A stretch of 64,000 bases of DNA from Harmonia axyridis (taxonomy: Eukaryota > Arthropoda > Insecta > Coleoptera > Coccinellidae): positions 17,895,825-17,959,824 of the forward strand of contig NC_059506.1 in the NCBI RefSeq assembly GCF_914767665.1, given 5' to 3'. Shown here in pieces: positions 1 to 9,800 of the stretch. The notes under the pieces were generated by a model. The model searched no databases. It was not told the origin of the DNA and saw only the letters and a program-made list of their open reading frames with translations. Within the stretch, counting starts at the first letter, position 1. Each line of letters begins with the position of its first letter. The translations under genes were made by a program, and so were the position numbers.

Positions 1-990
1 AGTAATTGATTGCTCGTTTTAATATTTCGAATATTTCGGTTGCTTTTCTCTTCGATTTTAACCAACTTGATTATTTCTTATGACTAATGGTGGATACGGC
101 TAATGCTGAACACATCCAGTCAAGAAACCTTCTACTAGTTTCTAGTTTACAATTTCTTTCTTAAATATGTGAGAAAAGCTCTATATCTTTTCTCTTTATT
201 AGACGAAAGTTTAACTATTTAAACTTTCGTCTAATGAAGACGTTTATTATTATTATATTTTGTAATAAGAAAATGGTTTTCAATTCGAACAACTCTGCAA
301 ATGACTTTTATCGGATTCTAATATGAAGAATTCATTCGTTTTCTTTTGTATTTTTATGACTTCGAAGTTTTTCATTTTGTTGTTGTTTCTTTATTCAATG
401 AGTTTATTGAAGCTCCTGACCTTCTGAATGATTTTTCAGGAAAAATTTAAGGTTTTATGTTCAATCACGAGATATCTCAGCCCTTTTTGTGTGAATAAAT
501 CAATTTTTTGGCAGTTTGTCTAATTTCAAAAAGTTATAAAAAATGAATGTTAGATGTGACAGTTTTGAGTGATACCGCTTATAGAAGCTGAATTTATGTT
601 CTTTTCGGAAATAAAACAATGATGAAACAAATTAAAAAAAACAAAGTAATATTTTTAACCTGAACACTCTAAATGAGAAATAATGAGATCGGTCCTGGAA
701 TATTGAAATAATTACTATCTACTGACTCGACCTCACCATGTGTCAATTACATCCCAAGTTTCAATAAATTCCGTCAATAAGTTTGGTTTTGATGATGGTT
801 TAATAATTTCCATGAATATTCAAACAAACTCACCCTGTAGCTTTTTTAGGAAAGCAAAAATTAATTTGTTGTATTCAATCCGTACTCACCTAGTCCTACT
901 CTACTTCTGGTGAGATTATGTACAGTTTCCCATTCACCCTGTATAGTAAATCATTAAAATCGTATATTATATATGGTTCAACTTTTACAG
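1..990. other. Intronic sequence of the esterase gene, no coding signal
   Basis: AT-rich DNA upstream of the first visible esterase exon, with no open frame or splice-flanked exon that I can support. A duplicated block begins near 759 and carries through the exon at 991. A stretch near 195-235 forms a weak inverted repeat around AAACTTTCGTCTAAT. The 5' exons of the esterase must lie left of the window. Confidence 0.5.
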
Positions 991-1232
991 TATTTTACCG
1001 AAGACCAATTTATGAGACCCATTTGTAAAACAGCTGAACTGATGAGCAAGTACATTCCACTCTATTTTTACCATTTTCGTTTCGAAAGTCAATTTGGAAG
1101 GAACGCTCTTCCAGGAAGATCTTTTCCTGTTGGTCTACATGGTAAGTATGTAAGTTAAGTAACACATTGTGAATCATATTGACTTGAAACTTTGAAGTTA
1201 GCTAAAACAGCCCAGCGTCCTCAAATGAGGAC
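759..1232 (+). repeat. Direct repeat, copy 1 (intron flank plus esterase exon)
   Basis: This block matches 2238-2710 almost end to end. Both copies share the intron flank (CACCCTGTAGCTTT, GTGAGATTATGTACAGTT), the exon with its AG and GT sites, and the trailing CAGCCCAGCGTCCTCAAATGAG. Copy 1 carries the open reading frame. Confidence 0.8.
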
Positions 1233-4200
1233 AAATGTTAATGTTAACAAATTTAAAATATCTCTAATGGTTCTCGAGAAATCTCGGAAAAACTCTTTTT
1301 TTTTAATTGTTTCGGAGACGCGATAGTCAATTTTTTTTCTTATGGACGCCATATTGGTTTTCCTTATGAGGTGATATAGAAAAAAATTAAGAATTCAATA
1401 ATGTATCACACTCTACAAAAATATCGACTTTAGCTACGTAAATTTGAACATGTTACTTCGTTCAGTTGTTATGTGAAACCAATAACCATCACTCAATTTT
1501 TGTGAGAACCTATATCTTGTTTTGATAAGTAACGTCCTATCAATCACATAATCATGGTGATACCAAAACTCTACATAGCTTACAACTGGCAATGTCGGTA
1601 GAAATTGTTCATAATTTATAAAACTCGAGTGATTGTTTCACTTACCAATTGTCAACTAAGTAAGTTATTCTACAATTCTGATATTTATGGAAATCCACTG
1701 ATAGAACTTTTCTAATGGAATGGTTACGAAAATACATTGTTATATCAACATGATAAATGATTTAGTAGAAGGCTGGAGTCAGAATTGTCAAATAACTTTG
1801 TTGACAGTTGTTATGTGAGTTTTTTTAATTATGTAGAGAAATTTCTACAGACATTGTCATTTGTACGGTATGTAGAGTGTTGGTATCAGCATGATTATGT
1901 ATTTAATAGGACTTTACTTATCAAAGAGGATATAGGTTTTTAAAAAAATTGAGTGATGGTTTCAGATAATAACTGAACAAAGTAACAAGTTATTTGACAA
2001 TTCTGGCACCAGCCTACTACTTAATAGTTCTAACCCCACCGAACATTAGGCGTTATGGTATGGGGCGCTATGCTATTGTACATGCAAGTAGGTCACCTTG
2101 GTCTTCATTCGAGGTAACATGACAGCGCTGCGTTACCTTCAAGAAATAGTGGGGCCATATTAAATCCCTTAATGAGCTAAAGATCGGGGGATCTTGGAGG
2201 CTATGGCAAAATATTCACATGGGTCGCTTCGAAAAAGTTCAAATAAATTCTGTCAATAAGTTTGGTTCTGATGATGGTTTAATCATTTTCATGAATATGC
2301 AAATTCACCCTGTAGCTTTCTTAGGAAAGGCAAAAATTATTTTTTTTGTAGTCAATCCGTACTCACCTAGTTCTACTCTACCTCTGGTGAGATTATGTAC
2401 AGTTACTTCCGGAACACCTTGTATAAAAAATCATTAAAATCGTATATAACATATAGTTCAACTTTTTCAGTATTTTACGGAAGACCAATTTACGGAGACC
2501 CATTTATTAAACAGCTGAATTGATGAGCAAGCATATTCCACTCTATTTTTACCATTTTCGTTACGAAAGTCAATTTGGAAGGAACGGTCTTTCAGGAAGA
2601 TATTTTGCTCTTGGTCTACATGGTAAGTATGTTAAGTAAAACATTGTGAATTCATATTCACTTGTAACTTTAAAGTTAGCTGAAACAGCCCAGCGTCCTC
2701 AAATGAGAACAGCTTTTTTTTCTACTTAGGTCTTCTTCTCTTTAATTCACTTCTTGGAACCATAAATAACGGTTTTTTTTACGCAATTTACACAAATATC
2801 CGAGCAAAATCTGAAAAATTAGTCTTCATTCGAGGTAACATGACTCGCTGCGTTACCTTCGAAAAATAGTGGAGCCTTATCAACTCCCTCAATGGGCGAA
2901 AGATCGGGGGATCTGGGCGACCAAAAAAGAAAAAGTTTAAACTAACTCTGGCAATATGAGGTCGGGCATTATCTTGCTGAAATATTGGATTTTCGAGCCG
3001 GTTAAGGTAAGGGAGAACATAAGGCTCCACTTGTAGGTAACGCAGCGCAGTCATGTTACCTAAAATAAAGATTAAAGGTGACCTACTCGCATGTACAATA
3101 TCACTCGATACCATAACGTCTGCTGGCTGGTGTACATGCACTCAACATCAAACTGAGGTTCACGTCTTTCTCCCCGACGTCGTCTCACCCTTCTTCGGCC
3201 ATCATGTTCACCCAAGGAGAATTGAGATTCATCAGAAAAGACGACCTTATGCCATTCCACATTGCATTGTTGACGTTTTCTGCACAACTGTAATCGTTGC
3301 CGGCGACGCTCAACCGTCCAAAACAACTTATTCAGCAGTAAACCGTTCGGACAGTTACAAGATGGAGTTGTTCTCCTAACAACTCATCAGCCAAAGATCG
3401 AGTTGTCGCAAGTCGGTCTCTAATGGCCATAAGTCTCAGACGTCGATCTTGAACTCTATTTGTCCCCTTCAACGTCCGATGCCTACTCTTCTTCAATTTT
3501 GGGCATTATCAAACCACACTTGACAATATCTCATAACAGTAGTTGGATTTCTGTTCGTACGGTTAGCTGGCGATAAATTCCGCGTACACGTGCTCTAGGC
3601 ATTTTAACATTGGTGTAGTATCTTTCTTACAGCATCATGTCTTTTTTAAATTGATCTCCTGCAAACATTTGACATCTCTCCGTGATATGTTGGATTGTGT
3701 CATTCGCTGGACACCCATATTGGCATCGATCGTCAGTAATAGTTCGATCATATATGATATGCTTGCAGTAATTTCTCGATTAGATCACTTGATCTTAGAC
3801 AGTTGAAAGAATACCTTCCGTTTCTGGATACATTGCACCTGATGTGAGCCAATAGTTCGACACTTCAATATCGACATGATCCTGGTTCACCTCGTTGAAA
3901 TGTCTGCCATGTCTCTCTCCATCTTTGCAGTTTTTCTTGGATCGTCATGCTGTTGCATGAAAATTATTCCGTGTGAAGTTGTAAAGGTGTTAATTCCTCA
4001 GCTTCATACAGTATTTTATAGGCCTCTGAAGTACTTGCTGGATCTCTGAAGTATTCTCGTAGTTCAATGATGTCCATATAAGACCCCTGTCTCCTTCATT
4101 TCACGGCAATCTTGTCCTTTCAATGCTGCTTTTCGGATAATGCTTGTTTGCGTTGCAAGATTTCGATGTCTGCTTTGCTCTAAGGAACTACTCCGAATGA

Positions 4201-6515
4201 GTATATCAAAATTTAACATGCATAGGTATTGATGACTTTCGTTATGTTCTTGCTGTTGAGGTTTGTTTTTAAAATTTTTTTGGTTCTGCTTATGAACTTA
4301 GCCGTTAAGTCTTGCTTCATTCTCTGGTGGTTCTGTATCATTCCAAGGAATTTGTGAAGATCATTCGACTTCATTTCTTCTATTTCCTATCCTTTTACTA
4401 GAGTAATCGATTCATCTTGAATTCTTTCACTAAACTTGAGAGTACGACACTTCAATCCAAATTCCATACCTGCATCTTTCGAAAACTTTCCACTTGTTTG
4501 ACCATAATTTATAGCTTGATAATGGTTCTTATTGCCTGTTATCAGTTTCAAATCATCCATGTACAGCAAAGGATTGAGAGTGGTAGTAATACTATTGCCT
4601 TCAATATTGAAACCCTTCTTCAGTAGCGTTAAGCTGTTTAGAGAGTGTGTTTAGCGCAAAGCAGATCCATAAAGGGTTCAAGGAGACTCCTTGGAGAATC
4701 TCCTTCTTAATTGGGATCTGTCAAGTTGTTATGTTTTCCGTGGAAAGCTCCATGTTCGTTTTCCAATTGCCCATTTCGAACTTCAGAAAAATTGTTATAA
4801 TTGGATCGACCTTGTATATTTCCGAAATTTTCGTCAGCCAGTCATGAGGAAGTGAGTCGAAAGCCTTCTCAAAATCAAAATATGTGATGACATATTTTGA
4901 TTTGAATTATAAGAATTTTTCTTATGTTCCTGATGGCTTGATTGCATATGATGGAATATATTACAAGCTGTTCCTTCGATTCTAGTACCTTCTTGAAACA
5001 TCCTTTCTGCTGTGTAGCAATTATATTATTTTTCTCGCATAGTTTGTAGATAGAGGTGGTAAACATAATGTGATCATTTTGATTTTCCTGCAATATTTTC
5101 ATGATCCAAAAATGAAGAATTCGAATATAAAACAAAGTTATATGCAAATACATATCTCATGTTGAGATGTTTTGTCCGTACAAACTGTATTATGTGAATT
5201 ATCTTCAGTTTGACTCTGGACGGACAGTAACTCGTTCTCTTCGAAGATCTTCCTATTTAATCGCCAATTTTGTTTGAATTGCTACGTTTTATATTTGAAA
5301 ATACTATAGTGAGACACTGATTTTCATTTCAGAGATTTTCATTATAGAATTTTATATTTATAAATTTCTTCAAAAATCAAAATTCTCTTCTCAAAAACGT
5401 GATTATATGCGTGGAACCTATTAAAGTTGAATAATCACATGTGATTGATAAGAACTGTTTTCAGGTGTGGTACATGCGGAAGAACTCCTCTTTCTATTCG
5501 ATACGTTAAATAATGTTTCGAAAAAAGAGGCCGATTATAATGTTAGGGAACGAATGATAAGAATGTGGACCAACTTCGCCAAATATAGGTAATATATTTG
5601 ATTCCCTCCTTAGAAATAATCTGAATGGAAGTTTATGTAAACTGGACAGAACATATTGTTATTCCATTCGGTCATCAAGATATGAAAATTGTCCTGTATT
5701 AGTAATAAATCGAAGCTGAATATTATAAAATTTACTGCTAAATTCGAGTTATCAGAAATAGTGAAAGAATATTACGTCGTTTGGAAATATCTTGTAATTG
5801 AACTATCAAATAAGAATATCGCAGCTTCTGCTATTAACACTATTAAATTACTAACTGTTTGATATCCGAAATTAGAATGTCTCTCGCTTAATTCAGACAG
5901 TGAAAATAGATCAGTTATTCCAAGAAATGAAATTTTCATGAAAATACACATCCTCTGTTCAAATGAAATTTAGAAAGCTTTATAGAAATTATATGTTCAG
6001 TTGTCATTATTGTTGTAATTAAATTTCATCCCAAAACCAGTAACAATTGTTAATTGTCACTCAGTTACTCAACACGTTACCAATATAATGAGCAGAAAAT
6101 CCATAAAATATTGACAATTGTTTCTTCTGCTGAACGTGGCCAATCACGAAATTTATTATCTCAACCAAAACAGAAAATTAAATTTTTAATTCTACAATTC
6201 TTTCCGAAAACTAATATGTAAAAATTTTCTTCCATTAATTTATGATTCACAGATAGATATAAATTTTTAGAATGGAAATATTTTTCATATTATGAAATAT
6301 TGTCAATTTGTAGCAATCCAACACCTTCGATTGGGAACATTGAATTAGGAAACATAGTATGGCCTACATTCAAATCAAGGAACAACTACCAAACTGAATA
6401 TCTAGATATTGACGAGAGATTAAAGATTCGCATTGATTTTGACGATTTCAAGAATGTATTATGGTGGAATGAGCTCTTCAATAAATATGGAAACCCTCCA
6501 TACCATATCTACTGA
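991..6515 (+). CDS. Carboxylesterase-type alpha/beta hydrolase, 3' exons only (partial gene)
   Basis: Three exons join in frame: 991-1141, 5465-5588 and 6314-6515 (stop TGA at 6513). Each is bounded by AG and GT, and the phases agree (G|GT, then AG|C). The translation contains YFTEDQFMRPICKTAELMSK, PLYFYHFRFES, then GVVHAEELLFLFD, MWTNFAKYSNPTP and VWPTF, ending NPPYHIY. This is the usual C-terminal order of insect type-B carboxylesterases. By family knowledge the His of GVVHAEEL is the third member of the Ser-Glu-His triad; the Ser and Glu exons are outside the window. The family hydrolyses carboxylic esters and includes secreted or membrane-bound detoxification, juvenile-hormone and pheromone esterases; which one this is cannot be told. 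The large intron 1142-5464 is filled with transposon debris and a broken second copy of the first exon. Confidence 0.85.
1447..1695 (-). mobile_element. MITE-like repeat, copy 1
   Basis: This stretch (TTCGTTCAGTTGTTATGTGA, CCATCACTCAATTTTTGTGA and following) matches the reverse complement of 1764-2024. It is therefore a second, more diverged copy of the same small element in the opposite orientation. Its outer end is degraded. Confidence 0.6.
1764..2024 (+). mobile_element. MITE-like repeat, copy 2, with terminal inverted repeats
   Basis: The ends are inverted repeats of about 40 bp: AGTAGAAGGCTGGAGTCAGA on the left, and the reverse complement of GCCAGCCTACTACT on the right. Both continue through AATTGTCAAATAACTT. 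It is about 260 bp with no coding capacity, which fits a miniature inverted-repeat element. Confidence 0.6.
2045..2200 (+). pseudogene. Tc1-like transposase fragment (+)
   Basis: Two adjacent frames read VMVWGAMLLYMQVGHL and GNMTALRYLQEIVGPY. They correspond to WYRVILYMRVGHL and GNMTALRYLQVEPYVLPY in the minus-strand Tc1 remnant at 2790-3620. The far end (CTAAAGATCGGGGGATCTTG) instead reads as a decayed PPRSPDL motif on the minus strand, so the piece is a rearranged mosaic. Confidence 0.55.
2238..2710 (+). repeat. Direct repeat, copy 2 (holds a dead exon copy)
   Basis: Second copy of the block at 759-1232, offset by about 1.48 kb. Point changes and small indels are spread through it, so the duplication is not very recent. 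Confidence 0.8.
2471..2622 (+). pseudogene. Duplicated esterase pseudoexon
   Basis: A copy of exon 991-1141 with the acceptor (TTTTTCAG) and donor (GGTAAGTATG) intact. Relative to copy 1 it has one extra base after CAATTTA, and GTAAAACAG has become TTAAACAG, so the frame is shifted and stops appear. If spliced in, it would truncate the esterase before the catalytic His exon. Confidence 0.8.
2790..3620 (-). pseudogene. Tc1-like transposase pseudogene
   Basis: Read right to left, the translation gives RVQDRRLRLMAIRDRLATTR (HTH region), then WHKVVFSDESQFSLGEHDGR with the first catalytic Asp, DGRRRVRRRRGERR, GNMTALRYLQ, and NPIFQQDNARPHIA with the second Asp. A decayed version of the SPDLSPIE motif follows. 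The sequence needs several frame changes, so it is dead. It sits in the esterase intron on the opposite strand. About 50 bp at its far end (2823-2875) run in plus orientation, which shows local inversion. Confidence 0.8.
3640..5150 (-). pseudogene. Non-LTR retrotransposon reverse transcriptase remnant
   Basis: Minus-strand translation in several frames gives, in order: CEKNNIIATQQKGCFKKV, YFDFEKAFDSLPHDWLTKI, FEMGNWKTNMELSTEN, LLYMDDLKLITGNKN (YMDD active site), KFSKDAGMEFGLKCRTL, LREYFRDPAST and AEELTPLQLHTE. This matches a LINE family whose RT has FDFEKAFDSLPH and LYMDDLKL, of the R2/R4-like type. Frameshifts and stops throughout mark it as an old copy. It lies in the esterase intron. Confidence 0.7.
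5151..5464. other. Remaining esterase intron
   Basis: AT-rich intron ending at the TTTTCAG acceptor at 5458-5464. I see no other feature here. Confidence 0.5.
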
Positions 6516-6830
6516 TCCATGGAAGAAAAAGGCTCATTACTTATGTACATATAAAATAGTTATAAGATAACATTAAACAAAATGAAAAAGTTGTGTTATG
6601 TTTTTATTTTTTCATCTCATATCTGAAACTCAGTTGAATCGTCTCCTGGAATTAGAGAAAACTCTGCCAAAACTACTTACTCATGTCAATAATGTCGATG
6701 TCAATAATTCCTGAATGAGCTATACTATATCAGCTCAATTTAATATTTTTGTGCGCTCATTTTTTCTGAGGATGTATATAGGAATCATAAAATTGGTACC
6801 AATTTTTATTAAATAAATAATATAAAAGTC
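6516..6830. other. Shared 3' region of two convergent genes
   Basis: 315 bp between the esterase stop and the LRR gene stop. On the minus strand AATAAA (6805-6810) lies 21 bp past the LRR stop and is its likely poly(A) signal. I see no canonical AATAAA for the esterase. Confidence 0.6.
6805..6810 (-). terminator. Poly(A) signal of the LRR gene
   Basis: TTTATT on the plus strand is AATAAA on the minus strand, just past the stop codon at 6831-6833. Confidence 0.6.
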
Positions 6831-9800
6831 TTATGGCATTTTGGTCACTATCCAAGGAACACGACCAGTTCTTTTGAAGTGGTAGTAATCATAAGCTAGT
6901 TTGGCTAATACACCAATTATAAGGAACACTAAAATCACATTAATGAGATCCAAAGCTTGAACACTGTATTCTGAAGGAAATCGACACAAGGAACTTCGCG
7001 AAAGTCCAATAATCTGAAATGAAGATGGTATACAATATTACATATCAAAATTTGGCTTGAAATTGAGGTAACTCACTGGAACCATAGAGTTTTCATCTCC
7101 CTCTACATAGGAACATTTTATTTCCATTAAATCACTTATTTGATGAGAAAATTTTTGAAGCATTTCTTGGAAAACAGGGGTAAATGGACAATCGCATCTC
7201 CATGGGTTACCACCTAAGCGTAATCTAACTGCATTCGGCATATTAGAATTTTGTCGAAGGGCATTGTCTATAGCGTAGCTTGGTATCTGAAAGTTGAAAA
7301 CGTTAAATGATTCACTGAGGAGTTTTTGTTAGCACAGGTTAAGTTACCTGAGAAAGCCTATTTCCTCTCAATGACAAGACCCTGAATTGTGTCAACCAAA
7401 GTGAGCCTTCTAATTCTTCAACCGATGAAATTTTGTTGTAATCTAAAAATATATCTAGGATATTTTCATACAAGGGATTTGTGCGTAGAGGTGAGATACT
7501 GCTTATTTCATTTCCTTGGAGGTATAGAGTTTTGGTTTTTGATGGTAGAGTTTCTGGAAAAACTGAAAATCCTTTGTAGGAACAATCCACAGAAATTATG
7601 GGTTCCAAAACTTCCGTTTCAGGCTCTATGACTACTTTGGGCATAGAACAAGAACATTTTAGTGGACATTCATCTTCGATTTCCTACAAATGATAATTTC
7701 ACATGATATCAAAATGAAATTAATTCCTTCAATTCTTACCCTTATAAACTTTGCAATTTCTATTAGTGATTTTCCTGGGTACGGTTCTTCATGACATGTT
7801 AAGTTTCTTAGATCTCGTACGATGGTTTCATTGAGTTCTAAGACCCAATCCAGATTCAACGAACAATTCCATTTGTTACCTAAAAAGATACAATTTTTCG
7901 TACTACTAAATTACTTATTATCATTGAAATAAACAAAACGCATTGATTATTTGACCATAGGAGATTCTATATTATTCAATAATGTTTATACCTAAATCTA
8001 CGATTATCTCTTATGAGTTGCTGATCATAAAATCAATAATAGTGAATGAGTATTTTACCTGACAATAATATTGTTTTAACTGTGGGAAGTTGGATTTGTT
8101 TGGGTAAATGCTTCAGATGATTGAATCTCAAACTAAGCTCTTCCAGTTTGGTGAAATTTATGAAGAATTCTTTACGTATTCGTTTCAATCTCAAATTGTT
8201 CAAAGTCAAGACCTAAAAAATGTTATAATCAGGACTATGTAATTGAAGTGGTTTCTTAATATGCAGTTCGGCCCGCTTGCCGAAAAACTGAAGAGAAAGA
8301 TGGAAGAAAATATTTAAATCTAAATCCAATCGTTAGCTAGTTCTAGTTGAGAAGGAAATTCAAGAAGAATACATTGTAGGCGGCAAATGCCTTGAGTTGA
8401 TTCGAAGATATACCTAATAGAAATATTAATAAAAGAAAATAAAATAAAACACTTGACTATACGTTTGACAATTTGATTGTGAAAACAACTTATTAAATTG
8501 TGAAACATATAGTCAAGTATTTTATTTATTTCTTTTCATCAATATTAAAGTTATGTTCCACCAAGCGATATGCGAGAAATCAATTTCCTAATAGAAATAT
8601 TGGCGACTTTAAATTGCTGATGATAACATCGCCCTTATACCAAAATGACTTGTTGCTCCGACATCTAATATAAATGAGTTTCATCTTCTATATTACAGCT
8701 GAATGCACTAACGGAACTTTCTTCAGCTAGATGTGCGTTTCTTTTATCATTTCGAGTTTGACGGAGCTTTGTGAATCCTCTGCCTCTATTTCTTTTTCCT
8801 TTACTTATTCGGATACTTGTTTTAGCTCTGAATCAACAATCAGAAAATTTGTTAGCAGGTTTCTTGCAATGAAAAAATGTTGGCTGTTGGGTAGTGTAGA
8901 AAGAAGCCTCGTTCGGTGCTGATTTCGGTACTCGGAATGATATATGAGGCCAATTGAAAAGTCCCCGGTCTAATGCACAGATGGCGGTGCTAGTATTAAA
9001 TCCATATGAGTTTTAGTTAGTACCAACCTTCAAACAATACGTGTCAACATTTGACAGAAGTCCGACCATTAGTTTGTGAGATATTGCGTTGTGATGGTAG
9101 CTACTTTAGTTATTTGAAAAAAGAAGGAGAATAAGATTTTCAAGTGCTGATAAAATAATGCTTTTTGAAGGGAAAAATACAGTTGAAGCAAAATCTTGGC
9201 TTGATGAAGAGTTTCCTAGGTCTGTAACAGGAAAATCAACAATCATTGATTGGTATGCTAAGTTTAAACGTGGTGAAATGAGCAACGAAGACGGCGAACG
9301 CAGTGGACTCCCAAAAGAGGCTGTCACCGACGAAAAAATCAAAAAGTTCACAAAATAATTTTGAATGACCCTAAAGTGGAGTTGATCAAGATAGCAGATA
9401 TTGTGAAGATATCATGTGAACATGTACATGATATCATTCACGAATATTGTACAGGGTGGGCAAATAAGCGAGGTAAGCGGCTATATCTCAGGATCCACTC
9501 ATCGTAGAGACTTGCGGTAAAAAATTTTACCACTAAAGTAAACAAAAGAAAACACTGGAAATTGTTTTGAAGTTCATACCTCCACCGCTAGGGGGCGTAA
9601 TAGCCATCGTCGAGTAGAAAAATGCATTTTACTCGAAAAATTTTCATATTAAGTTGGAAAAAAAATATCATCACTGTAAACCTTGGAAAATTCTCTATCT
9701 GTTAGAATTGTCACTTTCTATTTTGCGACATCAAATAAGGGTGGGGGAAAGATAGAAATCTGACCGATTGAAATGTCTGTAACTTCAGTTTGGCTCAACA

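Noticed and set aside
8731..8922. 63-codon plus-strand frame in LRR intron 1
   Set aside because: Ser-rich low-complexity translation, no family resemblance, no splice or promoter context.
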